Below the pieces are notes generated by a model, which ran no database searches, was not told the origin of the DNA, and was given only the letters and a program-made list of their open reading frames with translations. Below are positions 1 through 6,730 of a DNA stretch of 9,566 nt, piece by piece. The position numbers were made by a program, and so were the translations under genes. Every line of letters starts with the position of its first letter. The stretch's first letter is position 1. Origin of the DNA: an uncultured Thermoplasmata archaeon (GTDB lineage: Archaea; Thermoplasmatota; Thermoplasmata; Methanomassiliicoccales; Methanomethylophilaceae); assembly GCA_946545675.1 (NCBI GenBank), contig CAMNNR010000036.1, forward strand, positions 1 through 9,566, in the 5' to 3' direction.

Positions 1-899
1 CTTCGAAGGTTCGCGAACTGTTCGAAGGGCTGAAGGATATTGGGTTCGAGCATATCAGCGTGGACAATGCGAATCCCGCAGTCATCGCCACTTATCCGGA
101 AGAGTCGAAGGAGATCATAACCATCCCCGCTGACTGCTGCTCTTCGGGTAACGTCCTGGCCCTTGGAATGGAATCCGCAGACCCTGCGGTCGGAAAGGCG
201 AACAACCTCAACAGTACCGCAGACCAGGTACTCGAGGCGATAAGAATCATCAACTCGGTAGGTGCAGAGAGGGGCTCCACCGGACTTCCCAAGATCCTCC
301 CGGGGATCAACATAATTTGCGGACTCGAGGGGGAGACGTTCGAAACCTACGGCATGAACATGGAGTTCCTCAACAAGGTGCGCGACGAGGGCCTCCTGGT
401 ACGGAGGATAAACATCCGTCAGGTAATAGGTTCCAGGAAGGAGTTCCACGTGAAGATGAACGAGAAACGTTTCAAGAAGTTCAAAGAGCACGTGAGAGAG
501 GATATCGACCACGAGATGCTGAAACGCATGGTGCCCGTGGGCACTATACTCAAAGACGTTTACATGGAGATCCACGACGGAAACGTGACTTTCGGAAGGC
601 AGTCTGGGTCATACCCTCTGCTTGTCGGAGTGCCGTACCAAGTGGAGCTGAATAAATCCTACGACATCCTGGTGACAGATTGGGGATTCCGTTCGATTAC
701 CGGCATCACATACCCCTTCGACATAAACACCATGCCCATGTCAGCACTCTCCGCATTGCCGGGCATAGGGAAGAAACGCGCTGCAACTCTGGCACTCAAG
801 CGTCCCTTCAGCAGTTTCGAGGATTTATCCCGGGCCATCGACGATCAGAATGTCATCGATGGGTTGGAAGGGTTCATCGTTTTCGGGCCGATGAATTAA
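1..899 (+). CDS. Radical SAM protein with C-terminal helix-hairpin-helix (COG1031 type), 5'-truncated by window edge
   Basis: This is the last 298 codons of a longer gene; the frame is open from base 3 and the stop is TAA at 897-899. The N-terminal radical SAM half with its CxxxCxxC cluster motif lies outside the window. Visible here, in fragment numbering: the end of the SAM barrel with the blocks GMES (55-58), NNLN (67-70) and PGIN..CGLEGET (100-112), then a TRAM-like beta region at about 176-235, then a helix-hairpin-helix centred on LPGIGKKRA (252-260) that suggests nucleic-acid binding. That order matches the COG1031 family of uncharacterised archaeal Fe-S oxidoreductases. The reaction is not known to me; an RNA or DNA substrate is inferred from the HHH and TRAM-like parts. 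The GTG at 60 is internal, because homologous sequence continues upstream of it. priL follows after 26 nt on the same strand, so the two are probably co-transcribed. Confidence 0.88.
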   Translation, partial: SKVRELFEGLKDIGFEHISVDNANPAVIATYPEESKEIITIPADCCSSGNVLALGMESADPAVGKANNLNSTADQVLEAIRIINSVGAERGSTGLPKILPGINIICGLEGETFETYGMNMEFLNKVRDEGLLVRRINIRQVIGSRKEFHVKMNEKRFKKFKEHVREDIDHEMLKRMVPVGTILKDVYMEIHDGNVTFGRQSGSYPLLVGVPYQVELNKSYDILVTDWGFRSITGITYPFDINTMPMSALSALPGIGKKRAATLALKRPFSSFEDLSRAIDDQNVIDGLEGFIVFGPMN

Positions 900-925
900 A
901 ATAACGACCAGGCCGATGAAGCCCC

Positions 926-1960
926 ATGGACGGTCTCCGCGCAGCAAGGTATCCTTTCCTGAAGGACGCATCCCGTTTCGCCGAAGAGAATTCGGAAGGA
1001 ATAGATATGCTCCTCAGTTCGGAAAAATACGTGGAGGCTAGGAAGCGGGGTCTGAACCGGGTTCTGGGCGCACTGAAGAATCACACGATTCCGGATTACC
1101 GCCTGAAAGACGATTATGCCTGCCTGGTGGAAGTCCTCTCCTACCCATATGCAAGGATGCTTGTGTCCTGCATCGATGACAGGCTGCTCACCAAGAGATA
1201 TGCGTTGGCTGAAGCCGAGCGCATGAATTCCATCCTGAGTAAAGACCCAGAGTCTCTCACCCAGATATTGGAGGAACTGGAGATCAACGCCATAGGCAAC
1301 AACGACGGGACCACCGACCTTCATTTTGCGGATTTCCTCAGATTCTCGTATGTGATGAGGGCGGTGGAATGGAAACTCATCAATATGGATGTACGCGACG
1401 GATACGTGCGCCTCCCCAATGACAAATTCATCAGACTCCTGCAGAACGCATACCGCAGCAGGATCGAGGAGGAACTGCCCCTGAAGGTCCCGGGAGAGTT
1501 CGAGATCTACCTGCAGAACGATCTCCTCCAGATCAAAGCTGTTCTCACCGAGGCCAAGAACAGGATGGATCCGACCAACGGCGAGGGCATGAAGGATGAG
1601 TTCGTCCCGCCATGCATCAAAGCGATCATCGAAATGGCACAGGCCGGACAGAACCTTCCGCACAGTGCCAGATTCGCATTGGTGTCCTTCCTCCATGCAC
1701 TGGGACTCACGTATCAGCAAATCGTGGCCATCTTCGCAGTTTCCCCCGACTTCAACGAATCCATATCGGAATACCAGATTAAACACATCACAGGGGAACT
1801 GAACGGAACAGACGGTTATACTCCGCCCACCTGCGCCACCATGAAGACCAATGGCATCTGTTTCAACCCTGACGGCCTATGCGAGAGCGTTAACCATCCC
1901 CTGAACTACTACAGGAGAAAATCCGGGAAACCCTTCGTCAAAAGGTCCGAGATCGAGTGA
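926..1960 (+). CDS. priL: DNA primase large subunit PriL
   Basis: This is the regulatory, iron-sulfur subunit of the archaeal/eukaryotic-type primase. It pairs with the catalytic subunit PriS (not in this window) to make RNA primers for replication. The protein is 344 residues, normal for archaeal PriL. The N-terminus (MDGLRAARYPFL) resembles the usual PriL opening, followed by a helical N-domain. The C-terminal domain has the four expected cluster ligands: Cys230 (in VPPC), Cys303 (PPTC), Cys312 (NGIC) and Cys319 (GLC), followed by HPLNYY and a basic tail, as in the family. The ATG at 926 is 26 nt after the preceding stop and has no clear Shine-Dalgarno sequence; no better in-frame upstream start is available. 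The gene ends 3 nt from the convergent lipid-synthase gene. A long open frame on the opposite strand is a coding shadow. Confidence 0.95.
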   Translation: MDGLRAARYPFLKDASRFAEENSEGIDMLLSSEKYVEARKRGLNRVLGALKNHTIPDYRLKDDYACLVEVLSYPYARMLVSCIDDRLLTKRYALAEAERMNSILSKDPESLTQILEELEINAIGNNDGTTDLHFADFLRFSYVMRAVEWKLINMDVRDGYVRLPNDKFIRLLQNAYRSRIEEELPLKVPGEFEIYLQNDLLQIKAVLTEAKNRMDPTNGEGMKDEFVPPCIKAIIEMAQAGQNLPHSARFALVSFLHALGLTYQQIVAIFAVSPDFNESISEYQIKHITGELNGTDGYTPPTCATMKTNGICFNPDGLCESVNHPLNYYRRKSGKPFVKRSEIE

Positions 1961-1963
1961 GTG

Positions 1964-2620
1964 TCACTCTTTCTTTTCCCCGGACTCAGCTTCGGATAGA
2001 TTGTGCCAGGTGATGATTCCCCTCTGGATCGCAGTCAGGTTGCCGACGATTGCGAAGTAGATCATCATCAGTTCCAGCCAAGAAATCATGTAGCTGCCGA
2101 TGACGATGTGCGAATATCCGAGGATGCACATCAGTCCCTGGATCAGAGGGAACAGGAAGCAAAGGACGACACGGTCCGCACGTCCGAGGAGGCCGTCGTA
2201 TAGCCTTTTGGCACCTACAGCCTGAGCCTGGGTCCCCAGATATGAGGTCAGGAGGACACCGATGACCGCCAGGAGACCGACGGTGGAGTTACACCATCCG
2301 CTGAGGGCGATGGCCGCGATCATGAACATGTCCGCATACCTGTCGAAAACATGGTCGAGGAAATCGCCTTTCACAGAACATTTGTTGGCAAGCTTGGCGA
2401 TCTTTCCGTCCAAGGCATCGAAGTATCCCGATATGATGACAGCGATGGAGGCAAAGAGCAGGAGTATGTGGTAATCCCAGCTCAGATAAAGCAAGACACC
2501 GCTGACGGCGGCCATTATGAGGCCCAGCCACGAGATGGTGTTGGGATTTACATTGATGAATCTCTTAGCGACCGGGGCGAGGAATCCTTCGGCATCCGAT
2601 CTGTGCTTGTCTAGAACCAT
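1964..2620 (-). CDS. CDP-alcohol phosphatidyltransferase, probable archaetidylinositol phosphate synthase
   Basis: A membrane enzyme (218 residues from this start) expected to swap the CMP of CDP-archaeol for a polar head group. The CDP-alcohol phosphatidyltransferase signature is complete in spacing: Asp68, Asp71-Gly72, Ala75, Gly85, Asp89 and Asp93. The usual Arg after Ala is Lys76. Hydrophobic segments flank it, at roughly 33-48, 51-67, 97-108, 112-128, 151-170 and 175-197. The later SYLGTQAQAVGAK...GLLGRADR stretch resembles archaetidylinositol-phosphate synthases, whose second substrate is inositol 1-phosphate, so I favour that over the glycerol or serine enzymes, without proof. I chose the ATG at 2620: MVLDKHR resembles family N-termini, a GGAG lies about 10 nt upstream, and it overlaps the AK6 gene by only 10 nt. 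An in-frame ATG at 2662 would add 14 residues. Last gene of the minus-strand operon. Confidence 0.85.
   Translation of the reverse strand: MVLDKHRSDAEGFLAPVAKRFINVNPNTISWLGLIMAAVSGVLLYLSWDYHILLLFASIAVIISGYFDALDGKIAKLANKCSVKGDFLDHVFDRYADMFMIAAIALSGWCNSTVGLLAVIGVLLTSYLGTQAQAVGAKRLYDGLLGRADRVVLCFLFPLIQGLMCILGYSHIVIGSYMISWLELMMIYFAIVGNLTAIQRGIITWHNLSEAESGEKKE
1968..1977 (+). terminator. Candidate T-rich terminator after priL
   Basis: A pyrimidine run with eight T in ten bases (TCTTTCTTTT) begins 7 nt after the priL stop. Archaeal RNA polymerases often terminate at oligo-T runs without a hairpin, so this could end the COG1031-priL transcript. It also encodes the lysine-rich tail of the convergent gene on the other strand, so its T-richness has another explanation. 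No hairpin is seen. Tentative. Confidence 0.3.
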
Positions 2621-3144
2621 TCTTCCAGCTCTCCTGACCAGTCCACCGAACCCGGCAGACATATCTCTGTCTCTCCGTTAAGTATCCGTTCTATAAAATC
2701 GACTGCATCGGACGGAGTACCTTCGGTGCAGTCTATCTCGTTCACCGGGATGTCAGAATCGGTTGCCTCGCAAAGGATTACGTCAAGGACTTCGGCCTGC
2801 ACGTTCTCCCTTACCTTGGCCTCCGAATACGCTCTTGCGCGAAGACGCTCTGCGAGTATGGAAGGTTTGCATCTGAGGACGATGATACGGGAGCAGTCAC
2901 ACTCATGTGCCAGATGCGAATCCAAAAACACATTCCCAGGAATGCTGCGGTACTCCTCGAGGGATTCGTTCAGAGCCTCCATATCCACGTTGTACGTGTC
3001 ACGCGGGACGTCCTTCTCCCCCAGAAGGTTATGCTTGCGGAGATGTTCGTTGATGTCGATTACCGTATAACCTCTGCCCCTGAGTTCTGCAGAAACGGAC
3101 GTCTTCCCTGTGCCGGGGGTACCGGTGATCGCTATCAACGACAT
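2611..3144 (-). CDS. AK6/Fap7-type nucleotide kinase (archaeal COG1936)
   Basis: A 177-residue P-loop kinase. The Walker A motif is GTPGTGKT at residues 8-15; DSH (75-77) fits the second nucleotide-binding motif; the Arg/Lys-rich stretch RARAYSEAKVREN (102-114) fits the short lid seen in AK6. The overall length is typical of AK6 and shorter than classical adenylate kinases. Known members (human AK6/hCINAP, yeast Fap7) have adenylate kinase and ATPase activity and assist maturation of the small ribosomal subunit together with uS11; the same role is likely here but inferred. The ATG at 3144 is 4 nt after the TGA of the upstream kinase gene, so translational coupling is likely. It ends in TAG at 2611-2613, inside the start of the lipid-synthase gene. 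Confidence 0.9.
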   Translation of the reverse strand: MSLIAITGTPGTGKTSVSAELRGRGYTVIDINEHLRKHNLLGEKDVPRDTYNVDMEALNESLEEYRSIPGNVFLDSHLAHECDCSRIIVLRCKPSILAERLRARAYSEAKVRENVQAEVLDVILCEATDSDIPVNEIDCTEGTPSDAVDFIERILNGETEICLPGSVDWSGELEEWF

Positions 3145-3148
3145 TGTC

Positions 3149-4069
3149 TCACTCTAGGTAGGGTTTGGCCCTCTCTTCGACCTGTTCCCATGTGGGGGTG
3201 TTGGTCAACGCACCCACTTTCTCGATTGTGAATGAAGCGACGGAGGAGGCCAGCACCAGGGAATCCCTGACACTGTATCCGTGATATAATCCGGCATAGA
3301 AACCTGCACGATACGAATCCCCGCAACCTGTGGCATCGACGACTTCCTTGCCTTTGACGCATGGGATCTTCACAATCTCGCCGTCGATCTTGGCGATACT
3401 GCCTTCTGCACCCACGGTGCATACCACGAGACCCTTCTGCAGGTCCGTGACCTCTTTCAATCCCTGCCTCTCGACGATGACCTTTGCCTCGAAATCGTTG
3501 CAGAACACGCTGTCGACGAGCGGTATTGCCTGATCCATATACTCCTTCTGCCACAGACGGTAGGTCTCCTGGGAGGGATCGAATGCCACTTTCGCCCCAT
3601 TGCCCTGAAGTTTCTTCATGAGTTCGATATAGTATGCTGGCTCTCCAGTGCAGAAATGTACGTATTTGGATATTGAAGCGTTATCGAGAAGCTCGTTGTT
3701 GAGCTCCGATGCGAAACCCTGGGGGCCTTGGTAGAAGACCGCCTTCTGTTTCAGTTCCCCATCGTTAAATATGGTGCACTGTGAACTGTCATACCCATCT
3801 ACGGTTACGACCTCATCCATGATGAGCCCGGATCCTTCCATGAGGTCGAAGTATTTCTTGGGGAAATCGGCTCCGATGAAACCCGCAAGGGACGTGGGTA
3901 CTCCGAGACGTGCTGCGGTTATCGCGATGTTGGTTCCGGTTCCCCCGAGCGAGGTCTTCTTGGAAACGATATCTACTGTCTCGTTGAGTGAAGGGAAATG
4001 ACCTACTGAAACGATCTGATCAACCGTAATGTGCCCGTAAACGGTTAGGAACGGTGTTTTTGTCATCAT
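3149..4069 (-). CDS. PfkB/ribokinase-family kinase, probably nucleoside kinase (MJ0406-like)
   Basis: A small-molecule kinase of 306 residues from the chosen ATG. PfkB signature 1 is seen as GGTGTN (42-47), and the C-terminal anion-hole/catalytic motif as DATGCGDS (245-252), with Asp251 the expected base. The usual GAGD reads GCGD, an Ala-to-Cys change. Several blocks resemble, from memory, the Methanocaldococcus nucleoside kinase MJ0406: VHFCTGEP, VAFDPSQ, IPCVKG ahead of the DATG motif, GDSYRAGF, and TNTPTWEQVEER at the end. A broad-specificity nucleoside kinase is therefore the best guess; a sugar or inositol kinase is not excluded. The frame is open to a GTG at 4081, but a TATA box centred near 4092 predicts a transcript starting at about 4066, so the ATG at 4069 (or 4066) is preferred, giving a leaderless mRNA. 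First gene of a three-gene minus-strand operon. Confidence 0.88.
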   Translation of the reverse strand: MMTKTPFLTVYGHITVDQIVSVGHFPSLNETVDIVSKKTSLGGTGTNIAITAARLGVPTSLAGFIGADFPKKYFDLMEGSGLIMDEVVTVDGYDSSQCTIFNDGELKQKAVFYQGPQGFASELNNELLDNASISKYVHFCTGEPAYYIELMKKLQGNGAKVAFDPSQETYRLWQKEYMDQAIPLVDSVFCNDFEAKVIVERQGLKEVTDLQKGLVVCTVGAEGSIAKIDGEIVKIPCVKGKEVVDATGCGDSYRAGFYAGLYHGYSVRDSLVLASSVASFTIEKVGALTNTPTWEQVEERAKPYLE

Positions 4070-4088
4070 GCGCGTAACCACATTTGGG

Positions 4089-4097
4089 TATATTATT
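4089..4097 (-). promoter_or_regulatory. TATA box of the pfkB-type kinase operon
   Basis: Read on the minus strand the bases are AATAATATA, centred near 4092-4093. An archaeal TATA box lies about 26 nt before the start site, which puts the transcript start at about 4066. That is at or within the ATG pair at 4069 and 4066, implying a leaderless mRNA. It matches an archaeal TATA element in composition and position; no experiment supports it. Confidence 0.55.
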
Positions 4098-4134
4098 GCA
4101 TAACAATCGATGTCGGGGCAACTTACTAAAAAAC

Positions 4135-4142
4135 AATATATA
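4135..4142 (+). promoter_or_regulatory. TATA box for the GT-C/surface-protein pair
   Basis: AATATATA preceded by an A-rich stretch (positions 4127-4133), like a BRE plus TATA element. Its centre is 26 nt before the ATG at 4164, the spacing expected for a leaderless transcript starting at that codon. This is the main reason for preferring 4164 over the in-frame ATG at 4110, which lies upstream of the TATA box and would not be in such a transcript. Confidence 0.6.
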
Positions 4143-4163
4143 GAAATCGATAATAGTTACGTT

Positions 4164-5723
4164 ATGGCACTCAGCGAGGTTCTATCAAAAACCTACCCGT
4201 CGTTCGACAGGTATTTATCAGAACTGAAGAACCCCGTCTTGGTAATCCTATTAGTCGGAACGATAATCCGTTTTCTGCTTCTTCCCTTAACAAATGTAGA
4301 TTCGATCGACTGGTACCACACCGCTGAGAACATAATAACCGGTGATGGATTGTATACCAGGGCAGGATATTATTACGGCCCCCTGTTCGGATACATACTG
4401 GGTGTGCCAATAATTCTCGCCACTATACTTTTCGACTTCGGATCGTTCTCTCACTTCTCCGAAGCCATGATACCACTTCAAGAATATTTTACATTCAAAG
4501 CGGCACTCCAGACAGTGGAATTCCTAGCAGTATTCAAAATAATGATGGTTGTCGGAGATATCGTATGTGCTTTTGTGGTCAGATGGTTCATATTCTACCT
4601 CACCGAAGACCGCCACAAATCCGACCTGGGATTCGCCCTTGTGTATCTCTCTCCCATAATATTCGTCGAATCGGGAGTTCATGGGATGTTCGACATCTAC
4701 TGTGGTATACTGGCACTTCTGTCTGTTTACTTTGCCATCAAAGATAGATTCTTCCTTTGCGGAATCGCCTGGACTACAGCCACTCTACTCAAAATCTTCC
4801 CAGCATTCCTGATGCCTGTGCTCGTAGCATACCTACTTAGGAAACATAAAAGTGATTTGAAATCCTCAATGATTGCATTGTCTTCAGCAATTCTGGGAGG
4901 GGTTTGCATCTTCCTTGCATTGTACAGTCCTCAGATCGGCAACGGAACTTTCGAAGAATCATGGTCATACCTTTTCAGTAGGCTGGATAAAGCAATTGAA
5001 CTGGCAGGCAAATACTGGTGGGCCGCTATTATCGCCCTGGTCGCTGTCATAGCGCTAATATATTACATCAGGAAACATCCCATCTCTTTCAAGAAAAAAA
5101 TAAAACTCACAGCAAAACAATCGATTCTCATTATGCTGGGAATCGTGGCAGCTGCGTTTTTGGGACTTGTCACGGTAACTGGCGGAATCAACGGGATGTT
5201 TGACGATCTGTTCCACACAAGTTATCTGGTCGGCGTGGTAGTTCAAGCATTTGCACTGCTAGTCTCGATATACCTGGCATACAAACTATATTACTCCAAA
5301 TCTGAAGATGATACGAAACTGCTCATCATGGTGGGAACCCTCGCAATGGCGACCAGCTTCCTTTGGGTCCCTATGCCCGAATACTTGATTCTCATCCTCC
5401 CCATCATCGCAGTATACGCGATGGTGTATGACAGGAGATACCTCACACCGTACCTCATCATCTCGTTCGGGGCTGCGTTTTTCATTATCATGGTTGAAGG
5501 CCCAGCGGCGCTCTTCGTCTCCGTCGGAAACTACTTCGGCATACCGCCAATGGATTGGGTTGTTTCCATTACCGAGTTCTATGTCGGAGGCCCCAGTATT
5601 GGTAACTACAGCATCATTCAGGTGGTATTCTGTGCATTGGGCGCAGCCATGCAGCTTATAGGGACCGTTCTCCTGTTCGTATACCGCTTCAGACCATACC
5701 GCATGGAGGAATACCGCATATGA
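4164..5723 (+). CDS. Multi-pass membrane glycosyltransferase, GT-C fold (GT87/PIG-M-like)
   Basis: About 519 residues from the chosen ATG, with some 12-14 hydrophobic membrane segments and short charged loops. After the first segment (about 23-42) comes a loop with DSIDWY (Asp47, Asp49), the place where GT-C enzymes carry their acidic catalytic residue, followed by a Gly/Tyr-rich segment ending in YYGPLFGY. Further on, LSPIIFVESGVHGMFD (162-177) and the LLKIFP block (208-213) resemble GT87 and mannosyltransferase families. Such enzymes use polyprenyl-phosphate sugars and work on the outer face of the membrane; the sugar and acceptor cannot be read from sequence. The start at 4164 rests on the TATA spacing; the ATG at 4110 would add 18 polar residues. 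The stop overlaps the next gene's ATG (ATGA), so the two are probably translated together. AT-richer than the housekeeping genes nearby. Confidence 0.82.
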   Translation: MALSEVLSKTYPSFDRYLSELKNPVLVILLVGTIIRFLLLPLTNVDSIDWYHTAENIITGDGLYTRAGYYYGPLFGYILGVPIILATILFDFGSFSHFSEAMIPLQEYFTFKAALQTVEFLAVFKIMMVVGDIVCAFVVRWFIFYLTEDRHKSDLGFALVYLSPIIFVESGVHGMFDIYCGILALLSVYFAIKDRFFLCGIAWTTATLLKIFPAFLMPVLVAYLLRKHKSDLKSSMIALSSAILGGVCIFLALYSPQIGNGTFEESWSYLFSRLDKAIELAGKYWWAAIIALVAVIALIYYIRKHPISFKKKIKLTAKQSILIMLGIVAAAFLGLVTVTGGINGMFDDLFHTSYLVGVVVQAFALLVSIYLAYKLYYSKSEDDTKLLIMVGTLAMATSFLWVPMPEYLILILPIIAVYAMVYDRRYLTPYLIISFGAAFFIIMVEGPAALFVSVGNYFGIPPMDWVVSITEFYVGGPSIGNYSIIQVVFCALGAAMQLIGTVLLFVYRFRPYRMEEYRI

Positions 5724-6730
5724 ACACAAAAGTCGATTTCCCAACGATAGTCCTGCTTGGAATAATCGTTTTCATGCTTCTTGGTGCTGCACTCATCTAC
5801 CCCTTGAACCACAACGAATTCAAGTCTGAAGTCACCACTGACAGCACTAGCATATATGTGAATATGCACTCTTCCATACTTTCTGATTATACAGTCTGCG
5901 CAGTGGATCTCGACAATAATTCAAAACGTAGTGTACTTTTCTACTATGATGAAAACTACGAATCCATGACGGGACATGCTGATGAACTCAGTATGATGGA
6001 AAAAACGGGATCTCACCTAAAATATCTCAACGTAGAGTATTCTACGATCAATGCCAATGAACTGAAAGAGGTCCTGACAGAGACAACAACGGCTCAGACC
6101 AAATCAATCGTGGTATTCTCAGGGGCATTCCCTTGCAACGTCTATGCGTACGACGGGACAACAATTACATTGGACCTGATCAAACCTTGGATGGAAGCGG
6201 GAGGCATTGTCTATTGGTGGTCTGATGCTAAATTCGGACACTATTCCTCACCTCTGGTGAGTGATTTCGTCAGTTGGGAAGATAAACAACCACTTTACGC
6301 GAGTGCCACCGAATTCAGCCTCACATTCGATGAAACATTAACCGATGATGATGAATCCAGTGGTAGAAACCGCTCGAACATCAGCACTATCCTGAACATT
6401 GAACAAAACATCCTCAACCATACAGCGGTTAAAGGAAGTGCGTCCATACTCAACCTCGGTTTCGAAGGAGATGACGGCCGTTACAGCATCGCCTATGCCA
6501 AATATGGGTCCGGAGGCACAGTACTAATGAGTGGAGATTTCTCCCCCGAAAAAAGCATGGCTAAAATCATCGCCAGCAAAGTATGCGATTGGGCAAATTA
6601 TGCTCCCTCGGTCCAGACAGGACAATTCAAAGGCGAACACCAGATCACCTTTGATAAAACGGGTGTGGACGCGGTTTACGTATACTTCGGAACTCTGACC
6701 CCGAGGTATGGAGAATTATTCCTTCTTTGA
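5720..6730 (+). CDS. Membrane-anchored extracytoplasmic protein of unknown function
   Basis: I do not recognise this 336-residue protein. Residues 9-27 form a single hydrophobic segment after a short, mildly basic start, giving an uncleaved N-terminal anchor with the rest outside. The outer part is Ser/Thr/Asn-rich and has four N-glycosylation sequons (Asn66, Asn217, Asn220, Asn233), three of them clustered in a polar, acidic loop. Residues 128-170 read like an alpha/beta core: a strand (SIVVFSG), a helix (LDLIKPWMEAGG), then a strand (IVYWWSD). This faintly recalls glutamine-amidotransferase-like or ThuA-like folds, but no catalytic Cys-His-Glu set is evident. The start overlaps the GT-C stop by ATGA, so the two are coupled and likely act together, as accessory subunit or glycosylated product. 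The 3' end overlaps the convergent tandem glycosyltransferase gene by 15 bp. Among the AT-richest stretches of the window. Confidence 0.8.
   Translation: MNTKVDFPTIVLLGIIVFMLLGAALIYPLNHNEFKSEVTTDSTSIYVNMHSSILSDYTVCAVDLDNNSKRSVLFYYDENYESMTGHADELSMMEKTGSHLKYLNVEYSTINANELKEVLTETTTAQTKSIVVFSGAFPCNVYAYDGTTITLDLIKPWMEAGGIVYWWSDAKFGHYSSPLVSDFVSWEDKQPLYASATEFSLTFDETLTDDDESSGRNRSNISTILNIEQNILNHTAVKGSASILNLGFEGDDGRYSIAYAKYGSGGTVLMSGDFSPEKSMAKIIASKVCDWANYAPSVQTGQFKGEHQITFDKTGVDAVYVYFGTLTPRYGELFLL

Noticed and set aside
896..1786. Open frame of 296 codons on the minus strand opposite priL
   Set aside because: It lies entirely antisense to a well-supported priL, its protein resembles no family I know, and long antisense frames are common in GC-rich coding DNA.
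2611..2613. TAG ending the AK6-type gene as a possible pyrrolysine read-through codon
   Set aside because: The protein already has full family length at this TAG, the downstream frame runs only about 20 codons before TAA, and that stretch is coding for the next gene in another frame. The organism is also not known to use pyrrolysine.
5286..5744. Minus-strand open frame of 152 codons opposite the GT-C gene
   Set aside because: It is a shadow of the membrane protein on the other strand, with a His/Asp/Glu-rich composition typical of antisense reading of hydrophobic codons.
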